The notes beneath the pieces are model-generated. The model had not been told where the DNA came from. It saw nothing but the letters and a program-made list of their open reading frames with translations, and did no database searches. Made by a program: the position numbers and the translations under genes. Source: Sapria himalayana (lineage: Eukaryota; Streptophyta; Magnoliopsida; Malpighiales; Rafflesiaceae). Taken from it: DNA of 64,000 nucleotides. Shown here one piece after another: positions 26,107 through 36,339 of this stretch. Where the stretch lies: NCBI GenBank assembly GCA_029783825.1, contig JAREIK010012371.1, forward strand, positions 1 to 64,000, given 5' to 3'. Every line of letters starts with the position of its first letter. Position 1 is the stretch's first letter.

Positions 26107-26156
<50 letters not shown>

Positions 26157-26213
26157 ATAGACAGACAGACAGATAGATAGATAGTACCATAATTAGATAG
26201 AGAGAAAGATACA

Positions 26214-26259
<46 letters not shown>

Positions 26260-26495
26260 CAACTAGATAGAAAGTCATATAGAGATATAGACAGATAGAA
26301 ATATAGATAGATTGATAGATAGAAAGTGATATATATACATAGATAGATTGATAGAATGATATATAGATAGATAGACAAACGGACAAACAGATAGATAGAT
26401 AGACAAACGAACAAACAAATAGATAGATAGATAGATGGATGGATAATTAGATAGATAATTAGATAGATATATAGAAAGAAAGAAAGATAGAGAAT

Positions 26496-27197
26496 TACAT
26501 ATTAGATAGATAAATAGATAGAAAGATAGATATATATTTAGATAGATAGATATATAGATATATAGATAGATCGATAGATAGATAGATAGATATATAAATA
26601 GATATACATGTAGATAGACCTACAAATAGACAAATAGATAAAAATATATATGTATACATATTAAATAGACAACTAGATAGATAGACATATAGAAAATTAG
26701 ACAGATAGATAGATAGACAGATAGATAGGTTGAAAGTTATACAACTATATAGATAAACATATAGATAGATAGATAAATAGATAGATAAATAGATAGGTAG
26801 GTAGGTAAGTAGAAATGTAGATAGGTTTATAGATATATAGGTAGATATATAGATAAATAGATAAGAAGATAGATAGATATATTGCAAGATAGATAAATAA
26901 ATAGATAGATTGATAAATAGATAGTTTGATAGAAAGATATCTAGATAAATAGATAGATAGATATATATATATAGGTAGACATATATATAGATAGATAGAT
27001 AGGCATACAAAAAGATAGATAGAAAGATAGATATAATTAAAGAACAAATAAATAGACAAACATATAGATAGATAGAAAGATAGACAAATAGATAGATAAA
27101 AAAATAAATAGATTTATAGATAGGAAGATAGGTCGATAGATAGATAAATAGAAATAAAAAGAAAGATAGATATATGTATAGATAGATATATAGAAAT

Positions 27198-27242
<45 letters not shown>

Positions 27243-28020
27243 GTATATAGATAGACAGACATACAAACAGATAGATATATAGATAAATATTTACATATTA
27301 GATAGATAAAAAGATAGATAGATATATAGTTAGATAAATAGATATATAGATACATAGATAGATCGATATATTAATAGATAGAGAAGTAGATAGATCTACA
27401 AATAGACAGATAAATTAATATATATATATATATATACATATTAGATAGACAACTAGATAGCTAGACATATAGACAATTAGATAGATAGACAGATAGATAG
27501 GTAGGTAGAGATTTATACAACTATATAGATATACATATATATAGATAGATAGTTAGTTAGACAGACAAATAGATAGATAGATAGGTATAAATGTAGATTG
27601 TTTTATAGATATATAGGCAGATAGATAGATAACTAGATAAGAAGATAGATATATAGCAAGATAGATAAATAAATATATTACTTGATAACTAGATAGATTG
27701 ATAGAAAGATATTTAGAAAGAGAAAGAAAGAAAGATATATATATATATATATATAGGTAGACATATATATATATATATATATAGAAAGATACATACAAAT
27801 AGATAGATATAAAGATAGATATATATAAAGAAAGACAAATAAATAGACAAACATATAGATAGATAGACAGATAGACACAGACAGATGGATAAATATATAG
27901 ATTGATAGATAGGGAGATATGTAGATAGATAGAAATAGATAGAAAGATAGATGTATGTATAGATAGATATATAAATATATACATAGATATATATATATAT
28001 ATATATATAGTAGAATGATA
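26496..28020. repeat. Tandem duplication of a ~0.78-0.80 kb array segment
   Basis: TACATATTAGATAGATAAA at 26,496 recurs at 27,292; TACATATTA-AGACAACTAGATAG at 26,655 recurs at 27,435; TTATACAACTATATAGAT near 26,738 recurs near 27,514; GATAAGAAGATAGATA near 26,860 recurs near 27,635. Spacing of 776-796 bp with order preserved indicates two copies. Confidence 0.8.
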
Positions 28021-28674
28021 GATGACAGACAAATAGATAGACAGATAGATAGTTAGTTAGTTAGATAGTTAGATAGATAAATAAATATATAGATAGATAA
28101 ATTGATAGATAAATTGATAGATAAATAAATATATAAGTAGATTGATAGATAGAAAGATAAATATATAGATAGAAATAAAGAAAGAAAGAAATAAAGAAAG
28201 AAAGATAGATAGATAGATAGTAGATATAGATAGATAAATAGATATATTTTAGATAGATAGATAGATAAATAGATAGATAGATAGATAGATAAAGAGATAG
28301 ATAGATAGATAGACAACTAGATAGACAGATATAAATGAAAATAGACGGATAGTCAGATAGATAAATAGATAGCAATATAGTTAGATAGTTAGATATATAA
28401 ATAAAATGATAGGTAGATAGCCAGATATATAGATAGATAGCTAGATATATAGATAAATAGAGAGATAGTTAGACAAAGAGATAGATAGATATATAGATAT
28501 ATAGATAGACATATAGATAAATATATTATTTGATAGATAAATAAGTATATAGATAGATAGATATATAGATAATTAAATAGATAAATAGATAGATAGAAAT
28601 ATAGATAGATAGATTTATAAATAGCAAGATAGATTTATGTATAGATAGATATATAAAAATATACTTAGATAAAT

Positions 28675-28716
<42 letters not shown>

Positions 28717-29345
28717 GATAGATAGATGATAGACTGATAGATAAATAAACAGACAGACAGATAGTTAGTTTGTTAGATAGTTAGATAGATAAATAAATAA
28801 ATAGATAGATAAATTGATAAATAAATAGATATATAAGTAGATAGATAGATAGAAAGATAGATATATAGATAGAAATAAAGAAAGAAAGAAAGAAAGATAG
28901 TAGATATAGATAGATAGATCGATAAATAGATATATTTTAGATAGATAGAAAGATAACTAGATAGACCGACAGATAAAGAGATAGATAGATAATAGACAAC
29001 TAGATAAATAGATATAAATGCAAATAGACAAATAGTCAGATAGATAAATAGATAGCAATATAGTTAGATAGTTAGATAATTAGATAGGTAAATAGATAAA
29101 TAAAATGATAGGTAGATAGCTAGATATATAGATAGATAGCTAGATATATAGATAAATAGAGAGATAATTAGACAAAGAGATAGATAGATATATAGATATA
29201 TAGATATATAGATAGACATATATATAAATATATTATTTGATAGATAGATAAGTATATAGATAGTTAGATATATAGATAATTAGATAGATAAATAGATAGA
29301 CATTAATATAGATAGATAGATTTATAAATAGCTACATAGATATAT
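28021..29345. repeat. Tandem duplication of a ~0.68-0.72 kb array segment
   Basis: Copy 1 (about 28,021-28,690) and copy 2 (about 28,735-29,345) share GTTAGATAGTTAGATAGATA, GAAATAAAGAAAGAAAGAA, TAGTAGATATAGATAGAT, ATATATTTTAGATAG, GATAGCAATATAGTTAGATA, AATGATAGGTAGATAG and the ending GATTTATAAATAGC in the same order. Similarity is higher than in the other array duplications, so this is likely one of the younger ones. Confidence 0.85.
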
Positions 29346-30252
29346 AGATAACAACATAAATAGATAGATAGATAAATAATAGATTGATAGATAGATAGTA
29401 AATAAATAGAAAGTTAGATAAATATATAAATAGAAATATAGATATAAAGAAATAAATATAGATATAAAGAAAGAACAAAGATAGATAGATAGATAGATAC
29501 ATAGATCGACAGATAGATTGATTAATATATAGATAGATAGACAACTATTTAAACAGACATATATAATTTTGGACTGATAGATAGATATTCAAATAAATAG
29601 GTAGATATGTTTATAAATAGATAGGTAGATAGGTTGATAAATAGATAGGTATATAGGTTGATAAATTGATAGGTAGATAGATGGATAGATAGACAGACAG
29701 ACAGATAGATACATAGATATTCAAATAGATAGTTAGATAGATATATAGATAAACACATAGGTAGATTGATAGATTAATAGATAAATTGATAGACACATAG
29801 ATAGATAGATAGATAGATAGAGAGTAGATAGAAAGATAGATAGATAGACAGACAGATAGATTGATTGTAGATAAAAAGATAGATAAATAGACAAATAGAT
29901 ATATAAATATATAGATAGAAAGATAGACATACAATTAGATAGATAGTAAGATAGATAGATAGATAGATATATGAATAAATGGATAGATAAAAATAAAGAT
30001 ATATTGACAGAAAGACAAATAAACAGATAGAAATATAGATAGATAGACAAATAGAAACATAGATAGAAAGACAAATAGATTCATAGATAGATAGATAGAT
30101 AGGTAGATAGGTAGATAGGTAGATAGGTAGATAGATAGATAGATAGGTAGATAAATAGATAGACAGATAGATAGCTAGCTAGATAAATAAATAAATAGAC
30201 AGACACATAGAAAGAAAAAAAGATAGATAGATTAATTGATTTATAGATAATT

Positions 30253-30333
30253 AGACAGACATATAATATTAAGATAGATAGACAGACATATAATATTAAG
30301 ATAGATAGACAGACATATAATATTAAGATAGAT
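30253..30333. repeat. 27-bp minisatellite, three copies
   Basis: Three perfect tandem copies of a 27-bp unit starting GACAGACATATAATATTAAG. The unit embeds the non-GATA word ATATAATATTAA, so it arose by duplication of a local variant. Confidence 0.92.
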
Positions 30334-30973
30334 AGACAGACAAACAAATATATAAATTGATAGATAGATAGATACTAGATAGATAGATAGATATATACAC
30401 AGACAGATAGATAGATACATAGACATACAAAAAGATATAAAGTTATATAGATAGATAATTAGATAGATAAATAAATTGATAGTTAGATAGATAAATAGAA
30501 AGATAGATAAATATATAGAAAGAAAGAACTACTAAACTGAACAACATATAGATAGATATATAGATAGACACATAGACAGATAAACAGATAGACAGAAAGA
30601 TAGAAAGATAGAAAGAAAGAATGAAAGATATATAGTTAGATAGATAAGTAGATTGGAAGATAGATAGATAGATATAGTTAGATACATAGATAGATGTATA
30701 GATAGATACATAAAAATATACATAGATAAATACATAGATATATTAATAGATATATATATATATATATATACATATAGACATATAGATAGATAGACAGATA
30801 GACTGATAGATACATAGATAGATAGATATATAGTCAGATAGATAGGCAGATAGATAGATACATAGATAGCTAGATAGAAAGATAAATAGATATGTTGATA
30901 GCTAGATATATATATAGATAAAAAGCTAGCAAGCTATTTAAATGGATAGATAGATACTCCTTGGAGGTTGCAA

Positions 30974-30981
30974 GTTCAATC
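30974..30981 (+). promoter_or_regulatory. Possible pol III B-box in the LINE 5' UTR
   Basis: GTTCAATC in the context GGAGGTTGCAAGTTCAATCTC fits the tRNA-type B-box core GTTCRANNC. No matching A-box is seen before it and the upstream sequence is GATA array. It could be a chance match or the residue of a tRNA-like head. Confidence 0.25.
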
Positions 30982-31062
30982 TCTACAGATACTCGATTTC
31001 TCTCTTCGCACAGAGAGAAACCCTACATTTTCGAGCAAGAAAGCTTGATTTGAAGCCGGATA

Positions 31063-32505
31063 ATGGACAAAATTACTTCTTTCTTCGAGAAGAAATCATT
31101 CCCTTCATTTTCAAAAGAATCCGCACAATTTTTTCCAACGTTTGAAGCAAAGAATGGAGAGCTAGCAGTGATCTTTGAAGCAAGGGAGATGAAAATGTTG
31201 GCTGATGCATTCAATCTCACCCTTGTAGAGAAATTTTCCCACGGCAGATTGGATTACAAAGCATTATATGACTTTGTTGCTTCGTTAAAGCTTCAGAAAA
31301 TGGTTAAAATTGCAAACTATGATGGAAATCATACGATGTTACAGTTTAAGGAGGAAGATGACTTACTCACAGTCTGGATTCGAGGTACGTGGAACATAGC
31401 TGGCTATCCCATGTGGGTCTTCAAGTAGGTGCCGAACTTCTCTCCATTCGAAGAATCCTAAAAATCCTTGGTATGTTTTTCGCTACCTAAACTGCCTCTT
31501 CATCTCTTCAACCAGCACGCCTTGCACTCCATTGCACTTTGTCTAGGTAAGCCATGGCTATTGGATAAAGTGACAGCCTGTCTAACCAGACCAAGTGTCG
31601 CAAGAGTCTGTGTGGAGATTGACCTGAAAATTCCCCCACCACACAGAATATGGGTAGGCAGTAACCTTGAGGAAGGATTCTAGCAAGACCTTGTTCCAGA
31701 ATCCATGCCTCTTTACTGCCTCAATTGCTCAAAACTCAGGCATAATCAAGACCACTGTATAATAATGGATACTAGGAGGGGAAATGAAGTTAGTAAGGAT
31801 GTTTGGAGAATGAGGGAAGAATGGGTTAAGAAGAGTATTAAGATAGATGAGAGTAGCAAGGAAGAGAAAGTAGAGGATCCAGCAAGGGAAAGCATGGGTA
31901 TAAGGGAAGAAAGGGGAGAATATGAGGAGAAGAGTGGGCAGGAAGAGGTGCTGCAAGAGGGGCTAGAAGAGAGGGTAAGAGAGGGGTTAAAAGAAAAAAG
32001 AAGGTATGGGTAAAAGTCCATAGAGGGGGAAGATATAGATATTAAGGAGATAGAGAAGAATAGAGTAAATAGGAGACTACAAATACATAAGAGAGAATAA
32101 ATAAGAAGGTGGTTAGACAACATAGAAGAGGGGACTGAGGTAGGGCTAGAGTGCTGGAAAGGTAAGAAGAGGGTAGCACCTAGAGGAAGAAGATATGTCG
32201 AGTATGCCTAGGAGGAAGATGACCTCCTTATAGAAGATGAGCTGGAAATAAAGAGCTGGCCAACTGAGAGGAAAAGCAATGAAAATAAAGATGTACTAAC
32301 CCTAGACGACTTAGGGCAGAAAGTCCAGCTCATGCCATAGTCTGTTTTACAAAATAGGAAAAATGCCTTGCAAGAAATCAAGAAAATGAGAAAAGACTTA
32401 GAAAAAATTAGCATAGTAGAAAAATGAGATGCAGCCCCACCTAGTTCAAGCAAGCCACCAAAAAATACTAACTGTATAACTAGAGCGCAAGCTAGATTCT
32501 CCTAA
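31063..32505 (+). pseudogene. LINE ORF1 (DUF4283 + CCHC zinc knuckle), nucleic-acid-binding protein
   Basis: One frame runs from ATG 31,063 to TAA 32,503-32,505 with about eight in-frame stops but no frameshift. Residues 1-121 begin MDKITSFFEKKSFPSFSKES. The DUF4283 part includes SLPKLPLHLFNQHALHSIA and RPSVARVCVEIDL. A zinc knuckle CLNCSKLRHNQDHC (C-x2-C-x4-H-x4-C) lies at 31,717-31,758. A Glu/Lys-rich charged tail follows, ending TRAQARFS. Plant LINE ORF1 proteins bind the element RNA in the RNP. At least two of the stops (TAG at 31,426 and at 31,681) stand where Trp is usual (WVFKW and FWQD contexts), pointing to TGG to TAG transitions. The stop abuts the ORF2 ATG in the same frame. Confidence 0.85.
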
Positions 32506-35500
32506 ATGTATAATTGCTTGTACTTGAACATAAGAGGGATTGCAAACTCCCCGACAATAAATAGAATTAAAAACCTAATTAAAATGTAAAAGCTAAAAAT
32601 TGAAATTTTAACGGAACCTCTAGTTAATAATAATGCGCTAGAGAAATACAAGCACATGTTAGGGTTACATAAGGCTTTTTCAAATTCTAATGGAAAGATA
32701 TGGGTTATGTGACATAACTTAGTAGATATTGAAATATTGATGGAGACGGAACAGATAATTAATTTCAAAATTAAAAATCAGACAGAGGCATTATACTCAG
32801 CAATATATTCAAAAAACATGAAGGAAGAAAGGAAAGCTTTATGGAGGGAATTGGAAAAGATAGCTAGAAATAATATTCCATAGATTATAGGAGGAGATTT
32901 TAATGTCATTAGAAATAGAAAAAAAAGGGGAAGACCACCTGACCCGAGGGCAATTGCTCAATTCAATGAAGCTATTGCTAATGCTAACATAATGGAGGTA
33001 GAATATATAGGATCAGACTTCACATGGTGTAATAATGGAAGACCAGAGGGGCAAACTAGTCTAGACTAGACCGTATCTTATATAATCCACAATGGGTAGA
33101 TAAGCTTGGAGGAATAACGGTTAAACATTTAAGTAGGACCTGCTCACATCATAGCCCGATGCTGCTGACAACTCATAAAAGTAAAACAGGATATAAATGT
33201 TTTAGGTTTCAAAACATGTGAGGATTGCATAAAGATTTTGATAAAATTGTAATGGGATCATGGGAAAATCAGGTGGTGGGTAATCAAATGCAAATATTAG
33301 CTCAAAAATTACGAAATTTAAAACTTGCTCTCTTGAAATGGAATAAGGAGTGTTTTGGGAACATAATTAAAAATATACAAGAGGCAGATCAGAAAGTTGA
33401 TTCCTTTGAAATAGAAAATGAAAAAGTTCGGATGAGACCTTGAGAATGGAGCTTAGCAAAGTAAAGGCTGAACTAAGAATAAAAATACATATGGAAGAAG
33501 TATTTTGGAAACAAAAATCGAGAATTAAATGGTTAAAAGATGGTGATAAAAACACAAAATTTTTCAACATAATGGCAAAAATAAAAAATCAAAAGCTCAA
33601 AATAAAAGGGCTACGTAATAGTAATGAGTCATGGATAGACAAGGAAGACGAAATAACACATGAATTAGAATACTACTTTAAAAGTCACTTATGTGATTCA
33701 AATATGTGTAGCGGCCAAACCTTAATAGATAGCATAGAGAAGAAAGTTACGATAGAAGATAATAAAATGCAAGAAGAAATGCTAACAGAAGAAGTTAGAG
33801 AGGTAGTATTTGGTGCCAATAAAGATAGTGCTCCAGGACCAGATGGTTGGAATAATGACTTCTTTCAATGTTGCTGGCCTATCATTAAAAAAGATCTAAC
33901 TAAAGCAATAGCCTGGATCCTTGCGGGCACAGATATTACAAAATCATGAGCTAACTCATATATTGTATTAATTCCAAAGAGAGCGAACCCGCAAAGAGGA
34001 GAAGACTTTAGACCAATTAGTTTATGCAATAGAGTGTACAAGATACTAGTAAAATTTCTTCAAAATAGATTAAGTAGAGTTCTCCCGAATATAATCTCGG
34101 TAGAACAAGCAGGTTTTGTAAAGAATAAGCTAATGATTGAAAACATCAATCTTGCTTCGTAAATGATAAGAGAAATAGGGGCAAAAGTTAGAGGAAATAA
34201 TGTAATACTAAAACTCGACCTATCAAAAGCTTTTGATAGAGTTGAGTGGGACACATTATGTTATATTATGAGAAAAAAGTGGTTGACGAAATATTGGATA
34301 TATTTGATGTATAGATGTGTTCTAGTTTATGGGTAAAGATACTAATCAAAGGAAGGACAAGTGAAGAATTTAAACCACGTAGAGGCCTCAGGCAAGGGGA
34401 TCCTCTTTCTCCGTCATTATTTAATATTTATTTAGAATTATTTATTGTCAATTTGAAAGAAAAAATAAGAACGAGTTCCATCTTACCTTTTAAGCAGCCT
34501 AGACATACACCGACGCTAAGTTGCTTGGCTTATGCAGATGATGTTATTCTTTTCTAAATGCTAGCAGTAGATCCTTGAGAAACCTGATGAGTCTCACACA
34601 AACACTAGAGAAAGAAACAGGGCAAAAATTAAATTAAAACAAGTGCCAATTTATCATCGCGAAAAAAGTTTCAGAAAATTCTGCTCAGAAAGTTAGTAGA
34701 ATTATGGGTTTCGCACATATAAAAGGAGCGATAATTTACTTAGGGTGTCCTATATATGAAGGAAGTGTCAAATAAGAATATTTAACCTTCTTGGTGGAAA
34801 AAATAAAACTAAAGATTGCGGGCTGGAAAGAGAACATGCTAAGTATGGCAGGAAGAATTATATTGATCACACACGTGTTAGAAACTACATTAGCTCATAT
34901 CTTAATAGCAATCAAGCCTCCAAAAATAATTATAAACATGATAGAAAAAGAAATGTCTAATTTTCTATGGGGTAAAAATGAAGGGAAAATAAGCTTCACT
35001 GGAAAAAATGGAAAGAATTATGTTATCCAAAGGATGAAACAGGTTTAGGCTTTACTAGCTTAAATGATACAGCCAATGCTTAGGCCTACAAAAAATGGTG
35101 GAGACTAAAGGAAAAGAATAGCCTATGGGCAGCATATATAAAAGCTAGATATGGTATAAGTAATAAAATACTTAGAAATCCAAATAGGGTATCCAAATTT
35201 GGAAAGTTATGAGCAAGCAGCAAAGTACAGTGGAGAAGCATTCAATTCGCACCAATTATGTGTGGAAATGGTCCTTAACCCCACAGGGAAAATTTACATT
35301 AAGTAGTGCGAAGCAGCTAGTTAGAAATAGGAAAGCACAAGTAGAGATGTTAGAAAAGATATGGGTAAAACAGATTCCACAAAAAATAAATGTTTTTATG
35401 TGGAAACTTCTCTCTAATGTCATCCCAGTGGATGAAAATATACAGAAAAAAGGTATAAGACTAGCATCACACTACGAATGCTATCAACAAGATATAGAAA

Positions 35501-36339
35501 CTAGGGATCACTTATTTTCTACGGGGAAAATAGCTAAAAAGGAATGGAATGATTTAGAAAAAGAGGTAGAATTAGAAGAACGTACATGCAGAGTTAAGGA
35601 GAGACTAAAATTCTGGAATAATAAACACAAAAAGAATAAAGTTCTTAAATGGTTAAGAGAGTATTTACCAAATGTAGTAGTTTGGTGCCTGTGGAAGGCC
35701 AGAAATGCCAGCAGGTTCAGTGGTTGTTTAATGAACGCTAAATCTATCATAGAAGAAATTAGAAGGGAGATCTCTTTTATCTCGGCCTACAGTCCGATTA
35801 GGTTTAGGAATCTAGGATCAAAAAAAGACAAGATAAAGGTATGGGGATTAGTTACTAAAAGAAAAAAATTGCCAATAATAAAAATAACTAGTTGGGAAAA
35901 ACTCCCGCAAGGTACATTAGTGCTTGATACGGATGGGTGTTTCAAAAGAGACATGGGAATGGTAGGGCGTGGAGGAGTGATAAGAAATGATGACGGAAGA
36001 GTAATCAAGGCATCCAGAATAAAAGAAATAGCTTTTTCAGCACCGCACTCAGAAATAATCACGTTGCAGAAGGGATTGCTAATTTGCAAAGAAAATAACT
36101 ATTCGAACTTACAAGTGCAAGTAGACTGGAGAATTTTGGTAGAGCTAGTGGAAAACAAAATACAACTATGGAAGTTCGAATTAGAAATTAAAAAAATAAA
36201 AAATATGCTAGTAGAACTGAAAGGAGAGATAACACATATATTTAGAGAGGCGAACATGTTAGCAGATAAATTAGCAGAGGAAGGCGCTAATAAAGGCTCG
36301 CAAGAATTTGAAGAAAATAACATTCCTGAAAGATATTAA
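32506..36339 (+). pseudogene. LINE ORF2: AP-endonuclease, reverse transcriptase, zf-RVT and RNase H
   Basis: The start MYNCLYLNIRGIAN matches the N-terminus of plant L1 endonucleases. Endonuclease motifs: LTEP, IIGGDFNVI (32,884-32,910), SDFTWCN, LD(R) broken by a 5-bp duplication near 33,065, and SHHSP where SDHSP is expected (near 33,157). RT: WKQKSRIKWLKDGDKNTKFF, SAPGPDGWNNDFF, FRPISLCNRVYKIL, KLDLSKAFDRVEW (catalytic Asp codon 34,217-34,219), GLRQGDPLSPSLF and YADD (34,531-34,542). The last 376 codons (35,209-36,339) are open and hold zf-RVT and RNase H. RNase H residues in that open segment are D242, E282, D306 and D353, with H343, all present. About five frameshifts (near 33,065, 33,440, 34,310, 34,555 and between 35,045 and 35,209) and several stops inactivate it. 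Confidence 0.93.
35209..36339 (+). CDS. Open 3' part of LINE ORF2: zf-RVT plus RNase H (376 codons)
   Basis: The longest credible coding frame in the window, a surviving piece of ORF2 and not an independent gene. Residues 20-110 are the zf-RVT region (IWVKQIPQKINVFMWKLLSN, IPVDENIQKKG, ETRDHLF). Its metal-binding cysteines read SHYECYQQ where SxCECCQQ is usual, so two of three Cys are Tyr. Residues 235-360 are an RNase H1 fold: LVLDTDGC (D242), SEIITLQKGL (E282), VQVDWRILVEL (D306), and HIFREANMLADKLAEEG (H343, D353). The full active site is present. In the element it would remove RNA from the RNA/DNA hybrid. The start shown is only the first ATG after the last frameshift. Confidence 0.8.
   Translation: MSKQQSTVEKHSIRTNYVWKWSLTPQGKFTLSSAKQLVRNRKAQVEMLEKIWVKQIPQKINVFMWKLLSNVIPVDENIQKKGIRLASHYECYQQDIETRDHLFSTGKIAKKEWNDLEKEVELEERTCRVKERLKFWNNKHKKNKVLKWLREYLPNVVVWCLWKARNASRFSGCLMNAKSIIEEIRREISFISAYSPIRFRNLGSKKDKIKVWGLVTKRKKLPIIKITSWEKLPQGTLVLDTDGCFKRDMGMVGRGGVIRNDDGRVIKASRIKEIAFSAPHSEIITLQKGLLICKENNYSNLQVQVDWRILVELVENKIQLWKFELEIKKIKNMLVELKGEITHIFREANMLADKLAEEGANKGSQEFEENNIPERY

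Larger units (their letters stand above)
25190..30954. repeat. GATA array, segment B
   Basis: Same orientation and composition as segment A, resuming about 50 bp after the CACTA element 1 terminus. It contains pure TA runs (25,259-25,280; 26,220-26,256; 28,679-28,712), a GT run (26,135-26,156), an AC run (27,198-27,224), two tandem segmental duplications and a 27-bp minisatellite. It ends at the 5' end of the LINE. No gene is seen. Confidence 0.94.

Noticed and set aside
30250..30340. CRISPR-like array
   Set aside because: Three contiguous 27-bp copies without spacers in a plant satellite; simple minisatellite.
30965..30990. tRNA gene
   Set aside because: Only a T-arm-like fragment with no acceptor stem, D-arm or anticodon arm; the upstream DNA is GATA array.
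31746..32123. Antisense Ser/Leu-rich frame opposite LINE ORF1
   Set aside because: Shadow of the Glu/Lys-rich ORF1 tail on the other strand.
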